DNA of 23,361 nucleotides, taken from NCBI RefSeq assembly GCF_035946395.1, contig NZ_DASYZI010000070.1, positions 1-23,361 on the forward strand, written 5' to 3'. Of the stretch, positions 1-7,403 are shown piece after piece. The stretch comes from Actinocrinis sp035946395. GTDB lineage: Bacteria; Actinomycetota; Actinomycetes; Streptomycetales; Catenulisporaceae. The notes beneath the pieces are model-generated. The model made no database searches, was not told the origin of the DNA, and saw only the letters and a list, made by a program, of their open reading frames with translations. The position numbers and the translations under genes were made by a program. How positions within the stretch are numbered: position 1 is the first letter of the stretch; the number at the start of each line of letters is the position of its first letter.

Positions 1-1758
1 GTCACGACCGTCACCCCGGGCGACGACGGGCAGCCCCGACCAGGACGCGGGATCGTCTGGGATCAGGGGGCTGTCGTCGTGGATCACGTACTCGTGCGGA
101 GCGCACGCGGTCTCCCAGCCGGACAGCGCACCGCTGACCCCGCTGTTCTCGGCCCACGGCGGATCGTCCAGCGCCCCGGTCGTCTTGGGCTGGCTGAACA
201 GGACATCCATCACCGCGCGGTGCGCCTCCCCGGGCGTGATCGGCCGGCCGTCCTGCACGATCCGGGCGACCAGCCGGCCGTCGCCGACCTCGACCAGACT
301 CGGCCGCTTGTCCAACGCCGCGTCCAGCAGATGGCTCACCGCGTGCAGGTCGATCCACGAGTCCTCGATGCGGTGCCACTGGCCGCCCTCGCGCCGCACG
401 CGCTCGATCCCGGTCAACTCGCCAAGCTCGGCCAGCGGTACCGCGCGCGTCGCGGATTCGCGCAGCAGGCTCAGCATCCCGCGTGCGAAACGCTCGGTGT
501 CGTCCCGGCCGAACAGCTGCGGATCAGTGCTCAGCGACAGTTCGACGCAGTCGCGCAGCCGCCAGATGTTCAGCATGAGCCGCACCGGGATGTACTCGGC
601 GGGCAGCCAGGCCAGGTCCGGGTCGGCCGGCGGGTCCGGCCGGTTCCTCGTGGCGGCCTCGGGCACGGTGGTGCTCAGGTCGTTGAGCACCACGTGGCGG
701 GCGAACCGGGCGCCGCGCCGGTACGCGGTCTCGTCGATCAGGCTCCAGATCGCCTCCGAGTCGAAGGTGCTGTGCCAGTACCCTGTCAGACCGGCGGTAC
801 CGGCGGCGGCGATCAGCCGGTCGAAGTCCGCGGCGTCGGCGTCGAGGCACATCAGCGCGTCCTGAGCGAGCGTGCCGACGTACTGTTCGAGGCCGGGCCG
901 GTGCCGGTTTGACGAGAGCGCCGCGACGACGACCTTCGGCTGGTCGGCCCGGTGCGCGACCAGCGCGGTGTAGGCCGCGAGCATGATCGCGGACGGGCTG
1001 GCGGCGGTGCGCTCGGCAGTGGCCTGCAACGCCTCGGCCGCGGAGACCGAGCGCACGATCAGCGTGTGCAACCGCCCGGCGGAGGGGCCGACGCCGCCGT
1101 CCGCGAAGACCGCCTGCGGACCGTGCATCAGGATCTTTTCCCAGTGCCGCAGCGAGGCCTTCGTCCGGCGTGCCCCGGATGTGGAGCGCTCCAGCACGGC
1201 CAGTTCGCGCGGCGTCGGACCGGCCACCGGGTCGAGGGCGCGGCCCGAAGCCAGCTCGTACCACTCGCCGATCAGCAGCGCGGTCGCGGCGCCGTCGGCG
1301 GCGGCGTGGCAGACCACGACACTGAGACGCGCCGGCCGGCCGTCCTCGGTCACCAGGGTGAATCGCAACGGGAAGTGCTCGGCCAGGTCGAAGCGCATGG
1401 CGCGGAAGCGGCGCCCCGCCTCCTCGGCGACCTCGTCAGGGTCCTCACCGGGGCCGAGTTCGACGATCGCGACGTCGAACTCCCCCTCGGCGTGCACCAC
1501 CTGCGTTGTCGGCTGGCGGTCTCGCGGGCCGGGGTAGCGGGTGCGCAGCGCCTCGTGCCGCTCAGCCAACGTGCGCAGGGCACCGAGCGCGGTGTCGAGG
1601 TCGACGCCCTCGGGCACCGGCCAGAGCGCGTGCTTGTTGATCTCCATCGGCTCGTCGTGCAGGATGCAGCGGATCATGTTGTCCTGCCCGAGCGTCAGCG
1701 GGCCCTCGCCCGCGCCCTGCCCGGTGTATCTCACGGTGATGAGACGGGTTTCGGTCAC
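1..1758 (-). CDS. Stand-alone NRPS condensation-domain protein (partial, C-terminus outside window)
   Basis: Read from the minus strand, the frame stays open for 586 codons from a GTG at 1758 to the window edge. An AAAGG element lies about 10 nt upstream of the GTG. Residues about 20-440 look like an NRPS condensation domain: the start contains LTLGQDNMIRC, the core motif region reads VVCHAAADG (residues 148-156), and later segments include SAIMLAAYTALVAHR. The canonical HHxxxDG is CHAAADG here, so the first His is Cys150 while the catalytic His151, Asp155 and Gly156 remain. After the C domain come at least 140 residues I do not recognise; a stretch with VGDGRLVARIVQDGRP weakly recalls the C-terminal lobe of adenylating enzymes. 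No A or carrier domain is visible. The gene follows the amino acid:carrier ligase by 53 nt. Amide or ester formation between carrier-bound substrates is likely but inferred. Confidence 0.8.
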   Translation of the reverse strand, partial: MTETRLITVRYTGQGAGEGPLTLGQDNMIRCILHDEPMEINKHALWPVPEGVDLDTALGALRTLAERHEALRTRYPGPRDRQPTTQVVHAEGEFDVAIVELGPGEDPDEVAEEAGRRFRAMRFDLAEHFPLRFTLVTEDGRPARLSVVVCHAAADGAATALLIGEWYELASGRALDPVAGPTPRELAVLERSTSGARRTKASLRHWEKILMHGPQAVFADGGVGPSAGRLHTLIVRSVSAAEALQATAERTAASPSAIMLAAYTALVAHRADQPKVVVAALSSNRHRPGLEQYVGTLAQDALMCLDADAADFDRLIAAAGTAGLTGYWHSTFDSEAIWSLIDETAYRRGARFARHVVLNDLSTTVPEAATRNRPDPPADPDLAWLPAEYIPVRLMLNIWRLRDCVELSLSTDPQLFGRDDTERFARGMLSLLRESATRAVPLAELGELTGIERVRREGGQWHRIEDSWIDLHAVSHLLDAALDKRPSLVEVGDGRLVARIVQDGRPITPGEAHRAVMDVLFSQPKTTGALDDPPWAENSGVSGALSGWETACAPHEYVIHDDSPLIPDDPASWSGLPVVARGDGRD

Positions 1759-1811
1759 CTCGTGTCCGCCTTTCGTTCGGCGACCGCCGCGACGGTCGGC
1801 GCGGGGTCGGC

Positions 1812-2711
1812 TCAGCGCCACAGCGCCGCGGGCCAGCGGTCCGGCTGCGGCCCGTGCACATTGATCAGCGCGAACGCGATGCGTTCGATGCCGAACGCGG
1901 TGCACGCGGTCTGCCCGGCCGCGCCGCCCGCGGTGAAGCCGAACGCCTCCCCGAAGTGGTCCTTGTGGTAGTTGGCCGAGGCGATCGCCTGGACCTGGTC
2001 GCCGTCCACCGGCACGCGCAGCTCGAACTTGAGTTTCTGCATCCGCTGCGCGGCCTGGTACAGCTTCCTGCCCACCCCGAAGAAGGGGTCGTCGGCCTCC
2101 TCGATGGCGACCTTGAGCGACATCGACTCCAGCCACTGCGCGACCCGCGCGAGCCAGCGGTCGCGCCAGGCGACGCAGTGCTCTTCGTCGCCCGCGGTCA
2201 CCAGTTCGACCATGCGGAAGGTGCGCAGCCGCCCCGGCTCGCTGGTCGCCTCCTGCCGGAAGCAGTGCGCTTCGACGTGGAAGCGGGCCGGGGCGTCCAG
2301 GTCGCGGCCGGCGAGCGTCGCATAGGTCGGATAGCAGGCGGCGGGCAGCAGGACCAGATCACTGATCTCCTGGTCCGCATGCCACGCGCCGCCCTCCTCG
2401 GCCAGCGGTGCCAGCCTGCCCCAGCGTTTGGCGTCTCCGGCGTAGCTGTGCACGGTCCCGAGCAGGTGGGGGAACGAGGTCACGTATCCGGCGCGCTCGA
2501 TCGTGCGCCGCGAGATGACCGGCGGGACGGCGAGCCGGGTGAACGGGGCCGGCTCGTCGGCGGCGAGCCGGGTGATCCCCGCGCGCAGCATCGCCACGAT
2601 GCGCTCGAACGCCTCCGGGTACAGCAGCACGCCGGGAGCTTCCGTGGTCAGCGCAGTCGCCGGAGCGTCGGTGATCTCGGACACTATCTCCACCCTCGGA
2701 TAATCGGACAC
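1812..2711 (-). CDS. Amino acid:[carrier protein] ligase (class II aaRS-like)
   Basis: A 299-residue protein resembling the Bll0957-type ligases, atypical seryl-tRNA-synthetase homologues that lack the tRNA-binding arm and load an amino acid on the phosphopantetheine of a carrier protein. Visible hallmarks are PPVISRRTIERAGYVTSFPHLLG (residues 63-85 region), class II motif 2 around FRQEATSEPGRLRTF, and motif 3 GIERIAFAL (274-282). Candidate zinc ligands Cys126, Glu169 and Cys270 sit where the family has Cys/Glu/Cys. In that family the zinc binds the substrate alpha-amino group, typically of glycine or alanine; the substrate here is not readable. The listed GTG at 2711 lies 14 nt after the PPTase stop but has a poor Shine-Dalgarno. 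GTG 2684 is preceded by GAGGG at 8 nt and may be the real start. The carrier partner is probably the ACP of this operon (4527-4829). Confidence 0.85.
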   Translation of the reverse strand: MSDYPRVEIVSEITDAPATALTTEAPGVLLYPEAFERIVAMLRAGITRLAADEPAPFTRLAVPPVISRRTIERAGYVTSFPHLLGTVHSYAGDAKRWGRLAPLAEEGGAWHADQEISDLVLLPAACYPTYATLAGRDLDAPARFHVEAHCFRQEATSEPGRLRTFRMVELVTAGDEEHCVAWRDRWLARVAQWLESMSLKVAIEEADDPFFGVGRKLYQAAQRMQKLKFELRVPVDGDQVQAIASANYHKDHFGEAFGFTAGGAAGQTACTAFGIERIAFALINVHGPQPDRWPAALWR

Positions 2712-2725
2712 GGTATCAGTCGTGA

Positions 2726-3628
2726 TCAGTCGTGGGAGTCACGCGGGGACGCCGGCGCGGCGGTTTCGGCGCCATCGGCGGACCACACGTGGCGGCGCAG
2801 CACGTACGGCGCCGCGCCTTTGAGCGCCACGGCCGCGCGGAAGTGCATTGGCGCGGGCACGTCGCTCACCCGGTACCACTCGGCGGGCTGTCCGGTGCCG
2901 GGCGGAATCTGCACCACGAGCGGGGCCTCGCCCTGCACGGGCAGCCCGAGGCCCTGGACCAAGCGGCCGCCGAGCGCCTTCACGCAGGCCTCCTTGCGGC
3001 ACCAGAGCGTCATGAATCGGCCGGCCGGGCCGCCGCGCTCGCGCGACGAGGCCACATATCCGGCCTGGTCAGGCGGGAAGAAGCGGGCCGCGAGCCGGAT
3101 CGCCTCCTGGTCGGAGGCCAGCCGCTCGACGTCGATCCCGACCTCGCGCGGCGGCGGGACCTGCGACTGCGCCATGGCATTGGCGACGTCGGGCCCGGCT
3201 TCGCGCGCCGGCGGGGATCCCGGCTGCGTGATGGCGACGAGGGCCGCCTCCGCGCAGTGCGAGATGCTGATCCGCGCCCTGCCCGCGCCGCCGCCGAGCC
3301 GATCCGTGTCCGGTTCCGGCTTGCCGTGCTCGCCACGCCGCCAGGCGAACCGGGCTTCCAGCCCGAGGTGCCCGGCGACGATACGCCGTGCCGCACCGTG
3401 CGCTGCGACGAACCGCGCGCGCTGGACGGCACTGCGGTGCGTGACGGCGCGTCGGCGTTCCTCGTCGTCGAGGAGCGCGGCGAGTTCGGCGAGCACCGCC
3501 GGTGGCTGATCTGTCGGGACGAGCCAGACATCCACCGTGTCTATGAGCGTGTCTGTGACCGTGTTTACGAAGGCTGCGTCCATGACAGAAGTGCCTATGG
3601 GAGGCGTTTCCACGAGAGAGACGTTCAT
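2726..3628 (-). CDS. Sfp-type 4'-phosphopantetheinyl transferase 1, with N-terminal repeat and internal insertion
   Basis: Transfers phosphopantetheine from CoA to the serine of carrier proteins. Family motifs are clear: HGKPEP (101-106), SISHC (121-125), the Mg-binding GIDVE (164-168) and LWCRKEACVKALGG (208-221). At 300 residues it is longer than the usual 220-250. The excess has two sources. One is a low-complexity N-terminus (about residues 5-34), encoded by degenerate 12/15-bp repeats. The other is roughly 25 extra Pro/Ala-rich residues (about 135-160) between the SISH and GIDVE motifs, which are normally close together. ATG 3628 shares its A with the stop of the upstream KAS-like gene (TGATG), so translation is coupled. 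GTG 3631 is an alternative. It is one of two PPTases in the window. Confidence 0.88.
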   Translation of the reverse strand: MNVSLVETPPIGTSVMDAAFVNTVTDTLIDTVDVWLVPTDQPPAVLAELAALLDDEERRRAVTHRSAVQRARFVAAHGAARRIVAGHLGLEARFAWRRGEHGKPEPDTDRLGGGAGRARISISHCAEAALVAITQPGSPPAREAGPDVANAMAQSQVPPPREVGIDVERLASDQEAIRLAARFFPPDQAGYVASSRERGGPAGRFMTLWCRKEACVKALGGRLVQGLGLPVQGEAPLVVQIPPGTGQPAEWYRVSDVPAPMHFRAAVALKGAAPYVLRRHVWSADGAETAAPASPRDSHD

Positions 3629-3631
3629 CAC
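3536..3631. repeat. Degenerate 12/15-bp tandem repeat at the 5' end of PPTase 1
   Basis: On the plus strand the units CGTGTCTATGAG, CGTGTCTGTGAC and CGTGTTTACGAA follow in phase (12 bp each from 3536). Looser 15-bp units start at 3572, 3587 and 3602. On the coding (minus) strand this gives a Thr/Val/Asp-rich N-terminus (VNTVTDTLIDTVDV). Base composition is less GC-rich than the rest of the gene. Confidence 0.65.
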
Positions 3632-4521
3632 GACGCGCCGCCTGTCTCGATCGCGCAGAGGCACAGCGTCCGCAACTGGCGATCGTAGTCCGCCAGGATC
3701 ACGAAGTCGCCGTGCTCGGACCACTGCGCGTGGCCCTGCGCGAGTTCGTGCCAGACCCCTGTGCATGGCCGCCCGGCCGGAGCGGCGACGATGCGATCGA
3801 TGCCGAGGCCTTCGGCGTCGGCCTTCGACAATCCGCCGCCGAGTACCAGGACACGCCGGCCACGATCGATCCCGGCGGCAAGTTCGGATACCTGCGCGAC
3901 GAGCAGTTCCGGAACCTCACCCGGCGCGATCCCGGCGTGTTCGCGTACTGCCGACAGCCCGGTCGCGCCGACACCCTCGAAGAGCACTGCGACCGCGCTG
4001 TGCTCATCCGGCAGCGTGACGGGTGTGTCAGGCCGCGTCGGCGGCTCGTAATGCAGCGCGGCCTGTTCCGCGACGATGATCAGGGCTCGCACGCGGTCGC
4101 CGGTGCGCAGGTACTCGGACGCGAGGCGCACAGCCGTGTACGGCCCCGCGATCCCCTGGTCGCACACCGTGAACGCCATCGGCCTGCCCGGGCAGACCTC
4201 GCCCAGGTAGAGCGCGGTCGAGCGGCCGGGCCGCACGTCGTGCACCGCGTAGGCGAGGATGAGCAGGTCGACCGGCCCGTCCTCGGGCACGGTCTCGCGG
4301 ATCAGCTCCTCGGCCATCTCGCCGTACGTGTGGCCCACGCCGCGTTCGAGCAGATCCTCGCGCAGCGCGACCCCGTACGGGCGCACCAGGTCACTGAGAT
4401 AGACCCGCAGGTCCGGGTCGACGGACAGCTCGGAGCGACCGGCGAACCGGCGGGCGGCGACCCGGCCGATGCGCGGGTACGCCGCCGTCGCGCAACGCTC
4501 CGGCGCAGCGGCGCCGGGCAC
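3628..4521 (-). CDS. Diverged, short thiolase-fold (KAS III-like) protein
   Basis: A 297-residue protein with a partial ketosynthase/thiolase-fold signature. The segment AFTVCDQGIAGPYTAVRLA (117-134 region) resembles the nucleophile elbow of KAS III enzymes, making Cys120 the candidate nucleophile. It is followed by alternating beta/alpha segments such as VRALIIVAEQAALHY. The C-terminal half is short. The usual His (HN/HQ-type) and Asn motifs of KAS III are not recognisable, although GVWHELAQGHAQW near the end contains histidines. I infer an acyl-handling or partner role rather than a full decarboxylative condensing enzyme. GTG 4521 starts 5 nt after the ACP stop, and GGAGGA in the ACP gene end lies at about 9 nt, so the two are coupled. 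It could also be a pseudo-enzyme partner of the KAS III at 4930-5859. Confidence 0.6.
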   Translation of the reverse strand: MPGAAAPERCATAAYPRIGRVAARRFAGRSELSVDPDLRVYLSDLVRPYGVALREDLLERGVGHTYGEMAEELIRETVPEDGPVDLLILAYAVHDVRPGRSTALYLGEVCPGRPMAFTVCDQGIAGPYTAVRLASEYLRTGDRVRALIIVAEQAALHYEPPTRPDTPVTLPDEHSAVAVLFEGVGATGLSAVREHAGIAPGEVPELLVAQVSELAAGIDRGRRVLVLGGGLSKADAEGLGIDRIVAAPAGRPCTGVWHELAQGHAQWSEHGDFVILADYDRQLRTLCLCAIETGGAS

Positions 4522-4526
4522 GGGAA

Positions 4527-4829
4527 TCAGTCCTCCGTGATCGCGTGGGTCGACACGTAGTCGGCCAGCGTGCCGAGCGAGCGCAGGTCGTCCTGGCCGA
4601 TCTCCTCGACCTCGATCTGGATGTCGAGCTCCTCTTCGAGTTCGAGGATCAGCGCCAGCGTGCTGGCCGAGGTCAGGCCCAGCTCGTCGAAGAGGCACAC
4701 CTCCTCGGACTGGGCCGGCAGCTCCCGCTTGAGCACCCGCGGAAGCAGCAGATTGATGCTCTCGACGACCCGGGCGCGCGGCACGCCCTCATCCCGGCCG
4801 GTGCTCTCTTGCTCGATCACTTGCTCCAT
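4527..4829 (-). CDS. Acyl/aminoacyl carrier protein (module 1)
   Basis: A 100-residue carrier protein. The helix II region LGLTSASTLALILELEEELD gives the probable phosphopantetheine site Ser54; the usual Asp before Ser is Thr here. The acidic helix II and the C-terminal DDLRSLGTLADYV are typical of ACPs. A charged N-terminal extension of about 20 residues precedes the fold. ATG 4829 has GGAGGGG about 9 nt upstream. Lying between two KAS III-like proteins and upstream of a PPTase and an amino acid:carrier ligase, it is the best candidate substrate of that ligase, by context only. Confidence 0.88.
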   Translation of the reverse strand: MEQVIEQESTGRDEGVPRARVVESINLLLPRVLKRELPAQSEEVCLFDELGLTSASTLALILELEEELDIQIEVEEIGQDDLRSLGTLADYVSTHAITED

Positions 4830-4872
4830 GGTGCCGGTCCCCTCCCGCTCGTTAGGACGAGATGACGCAAGT

Positions 4873-4915
4873 TTCAGCAGGACGCTGAATCAGGGACTAA
4901 CGCACGCTCCGTGCG
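4873..4915. other. Two small hairpins between KAS III and ACP genes
   Basis: The 100-nt gap between KAS III and ACP contains CGCACG-CTC-CGTGCG (4901-4915) and TTCAGC-AGGAC-GCTGAA (4873-4889), each with a perfect 6-bp stem. No U tract follows. They could be a processing site or partial attenuator setting ACP level against KAS III level; function is inferred. Confidence 0.45.
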
Positions 4916-4929
4916 CCACGTACTTCAGG

Positions 4930-5859
4930 CTAATGCTCCAGCACCATCGCCGAGAAGGCGGCACCGACCCCGGCGGCGGCCACCAGGTAGCGGTCGCCCG
5001 GTCGCAGCAGTCCGCGGTCGGTGGCGGTGCGGTGGTTGATGAAGGCGTCCGCGGCGAAGCCGTGGCCGAGTTCGGGCACGTTGTCCAGCAGCACCCGCTC
5101 GACCGGGAACCCGATCCGTTTGCAGAGCGTACGCCAGGAGATCCGGTTCACGTTGTGCGGCAGGATCAGGCTGATCTGCCCGAGGTCGGTCTTCGCGGCT
5201 TCGAGCGCCGCCACCACGGCCTCGGCCAGCAGCTCCGGATAGGCGCGCTGGTACCGTTGCAGGAGGTCCGGGTCCTCGGCCAGCCTGCCGTCGAACTCGC
5301 CGCGCAACACGGCCGAATACGACAGTACACGATCACTTCCTTCTCCCCCACGCACCAGGGCGGCGGCCGAACTCTCGCCGAACAGCGAGGTCCCCGGCAC
5401 CAGCCGGGCGTCCCGGGTGAACGCCTTCTCTCCGGCCAGGATCAGCGCCAGCGCGTCCGGGTCGCCGTCCGCCGCCAACAGCCTGCCCGCGACGTCCACG
5501 GCCAACAGGCTGGACGCGCAGGCATGGTGCGTCACGGTGAACGCGAGCGCGTGTTCGAGCCCGAGCTCACGGCAGACCTCGTGCAGGGGGTTGAGCGGAT
5601 ACGGGACCTGCGTCACGCTGCGTGCGTGCAGGACGTACCTGACCCGCGCCTCCCGGCCGCGCAGCGACTCCAGTGCGCGGGCCGCGCCGAGCAGCAGGTC
5701 GTAGAGCGTGCCGTCCGGATCGAACCGCACCCGGTCGAGACCGTGGAACCGGCGCAGCAGCGTCGCCTGCCTCGGTTCGAGACCGAGGTCCGCCACCACC
5801 TGTTCGATCGGCAGGGACTGCGGCGGCAGGTGGACGGCCACCGCCTCCAGTGCGGTCAC
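4930..5859 (-). CDS. KAS III-like acyltransferase/condensing enzyme
   Basis: A 309-residue protein of FabH/CerJ-like size. Cys114 lies in HHACASSL (111-118), the expected nucleophile elbow. LPHNVN (233-238) supplies the second catalytic residue, His235. The third triad position, normally GNTS in FabH, reads GHGFAADAF (265-273), so the Asn is not conserved. KAS III-like enzymes in antibiotic clusters (CerJ, DpsC and ChlB types) often have altered third residues and act as acyltransferases onto O or N nucleophiles or as starter-unit enzymes. That is therefore as likely as C-C condensation. GTG 5859 is chosen because GGGGGGAA lies directly upstream and the homologous fold starts there. It is the first gene of the leftward operon, facing the glycosyltransferase across a shared promoter region. 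Confidence 0.82.
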   Translation of the reverse strand: MTALEAVAVHLPPQSLPIEQVVADLGLEPRQATLLRRFHGLDRVRFDPDGTLYDLLLGAARALESLRGREARVRYVLHARSVTQVPYPLNPLHEVCRELGLEHALAFTVTHHACASSLLAVDVAGRLLAADGDPDALALILAGEKAFTRDARLVPGTSLFGESSAAALVRGGEGSDRVLSYSAVLRGEFDGRLAEDPDLLQRYQRAYPELLAEAVVAALEAAKTDLGQISLILPHNVNRISWRTLCKRIGFPVERVLLDNVPELGHGFAADAFINHRTATDRGLLRPGDRYLVAAAGVGAAFSAMVLEH

Positions 5860-5991
5860 GCTTCCCCCCAGACGACGGTCCTTCTCAACCACTGGTCTAC
5901 TCCAGTTGCCCGGCGAGCTGTAGTATGCCGCCGTCCCGCGCGCACCACAAGACACGGAACCATCAGGACGCTAACCTAAGGGGTCTTACGC
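5860..5991. promoter_or_regulatory. Divergent promoter region between KAS III operon and resistance/export operon
   Basis: The 132-bp gap separates a leftward and a rightward operon, so it should carry both promoters. It includes the inverted repeat described separately at 5891-5906, a -10-like TAGTAT at 5921-5926 for the rightward side, and AAGGGG (5978-5983) as ribosome site for the small ORF at 5992. No convincing -35 hexamer was found. Confidence 0.55.
5891..5906. promoter_or_regulatory. DasR/GntR-type operator-like palindrome
   Basis: ACTGGTCTACTCCAGT matches 14 of 16 positions of the DasR-responsive-element consensus A(C/G)TGGTCTAGACCA(G/C)T as I recall it. It is also a perfect 5-bp inverted repeat (ACTGG-N6-CCAGT). 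It ends 14 bp before the TAGTAT -10-like box, where a bound repressor would cover the -35 area. The regulator itself is not in this window. Confidence 0.5.
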
Positions 5992-6081
5992 GTGACGGAG
6001 GCAGTGCCCCGGGCCGCGGCGCCCGGCGAGCCGGGCGTCCCCCGCTCTTCCACCCCGCGCACCGCGGGCATCCGGCGGTGA
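5992..6081 (+). CDS. Possible 29-residue leader ORF upstream of the glycosyltransferase
   Basis: GTG 5992 is preceded by AAGGGG at 8 nt, a much better ribosome site than the one in front of the glycosyltransferase. The frame runs 29 codons (Pro/Ala/Arg-rich, ending TAGIRR) and stops at TGA 6079-6081, overlapping the glycosyltransferase GTG as GTGA. This arrangement would couple glycosyltransferase translation to reading of the small ORF, as in leader peptides of some antibiotic-resistance genes. No homology is recognised and the peptide may have no function of its own. Confidence 0.4.
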   Translation: MTEAVPRAAAPGEPGVPRSSTPRTAGIRR

Positions 6082-7403
6082 GCCGCTTCCTGTTCGTCTC
6101 GCCGCCGCTGGCCGGGCACGTCAATCCGACCGCCGGACTCGGCCGGGCGCTGGCCGAGCGCGGCCACGAGGTGGCGTGGGCCGGTTCGGAGCTGTTCCTG
6201 CGGCCGCTGCTCGGGCCGGACGCGCAGCTGTTCCCGACCGGGTCGAAGCTGCTGCGCGAGCAGGCGGCGCGCGGCCACGCGGCGATCAGGTCCCTGTGGG
6301 AGCAGTTCATCGTGCCGTACGCCAAGTTCACCGCGAAGGCGGTGGACAAGGCAGTGCTCGCATATCAGCCCGACGTGGTCGTCTCGGACGAGCACACGCC
6401 GGCCGGGGCGTTCACCGCGTACCGGCACGGCGTCCCGTGGGCGACCCTGGCGACCTCGTCGATGGAGCTGACCCGGCCGCTGCGCGCCTTCCCACCGGTC
6501 GAGGAGTGGATGCGCGGACACCTTCGCACCCTGTGGAACGCGGCCAGGCTGCCGCCGGATGAGTTCACCGATCCGCGCTTCTCGCCGCACCTGGTGCTGG
6601 CCCTCACCAGCAGGGCGCTGACCGGCCCGCTGCCCTTTCCCGAGCACTACGCGCTGGTCGGGCCGGTGCTGGCGGACCGCTCCGCGCAGGCCGCCGCACC
6701 CGGGCGCGAGCCCTTCCCCTGGGACCGGCTTGAGCCGGGCCGGCGGCGCGTGCTGGTGACGATGGGCACGCTCGCCGCAGACGTCGCAGGGGGCTTCTAC
6801 CCGAGGGCGGTGGCGGCGCTCGGCGAGCTCGCCGACGAGGCGCAGGGCATCGTGATCGCCGCGCCGGACGCGCTGCCTGACGGCGTCCCGCCGAACGTGC
6901 TGCGGGTCTCCTGGGCGCCGATCCTGGAACTGCTGGAGCGCGGTGCGCTGGACACAGTGGTCTGCCATGGTGGTATGAACACGGTGTGCGAGGCGCTCGC
7001 GCACCGCGTCCCCGTGGTCCTGGCTCCGATCCGGCACGACCAGCCGGTCACCGCCGGCCAGGTCGCCGCCGCCGGAGCGGGGCTGCGCGTCTCGTTCGAA
7101 CGCGCGGACGCCGCGGCCCTGCGCGGGGCGATCGAGACGGTCCTCGGCGAACCGTCGTACCGCGACGCGGCCGGCCGCGTCAGCGAGGCATTCGCCGCCG
7201 GCGGTGGCGCGCGCGCCGCGGCCGACCGGCTGGAGGCGCTCGCCCGCACCGCCGCCGGCGCCGCCGGGTCGTCGTCATCGGCACCGCCGCCGACACCGTT
7301 ATCAGCACAGTCATCAGCGTCACCGCCCGCCCACCGCCCCGCCCCGGACACCAGCCCCAGCGAACCAGGAGCCACGGTTGATCGAGACCAGAGGTCTGCG
7401 TAA
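6078..7403 (+). CDS. GT1-family (MGT-type) glycosyltransferase
   Basis: A 441-residue UGT-like enzyme transferring a sugar from an NDP-sugar to a small-molecule acceptor. The N-terminus FLFVSPPLAGHVNPTAGLG contains the catalytic His14. VVVSDEHTPAGA is the typical second acceptor-domain segment. The donor-binding signature CHGGMNTVCEAL is followed by PIRHDQP, where Asp-Gln usually contacts the sugar. Such MGT/OleD-like proteins either inactivate the host's own antibiotic or decorate the product; the following ABC exporter favours a self-protection or tailoring role. The last ~50 residues are a Ser/Pro/Ala tail with short repeats, outside the conserved fold. GTG 6078 is preferred because the conserved fold starts there. 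A longer in-frame reading upstream lacks similarity. The 3' end overlaps the ATPase gene by 26 nt. Confidence 0.88.
   Translation: MSRFLFVSPPLAGHVNPTAGLGRALAERGHEVAWAGSELFLRPLLGPDAQLFPTGSKLLREQAARGHAAIRSLWEQFIVPYAKFTAKAVDKAVLAYQPDVVVSDEHTPAGAFTAYRHGVPWATLATSSMELTRPLRAFPPVEEWMRGHLRTLWNAARLPPDEFTDPRFSPHLVLALTSRALTGPLPFPEHYALVGPVLADRSAQAAAPGREPFPWDRLEPGRRRVLVTMGTLAADVAGGFYPRAVAALGELADEAQGIVIAAPDALPDGVPPNVLRVSWAPILELLERGALDTVVCHGGMNTVCEALAHRVPVVLAPIRHDQPVTAGQVAAAGAGLRVSFERADAAALRGAIETVLGEPSYRDAAGRVSEAFAAGGGARAAADRLEALARTAAGAAGSSSSAPPPTPLSAQSSASPPAHRPAPDTSPSEPGATVDRDQRSA

Noticed and set aside
1812..2711. Housekeeping or resistance seryl-tRNA synthetase
   Set aside because: The protein is too short, lacks the N-terminal tRNA-binding coiled coil, and matches the amino acid:[carrier protein] ligase pattern including Cys/Glu/Cys zinc ligands.
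1854..3509. 551-codon plus-strand frame over the ligase and PPTase genes
   Set aside because: The minus-strand genes there carry full family motifs; this frame has none.
5673..6077. N-terminal extension of the glycosyltransferase to an upstream start
   Set aside because: The extension overlaps the KAS III gene and divergent promoter region and has no similarity to the family, while the conserved fold starts at GTG 6078.
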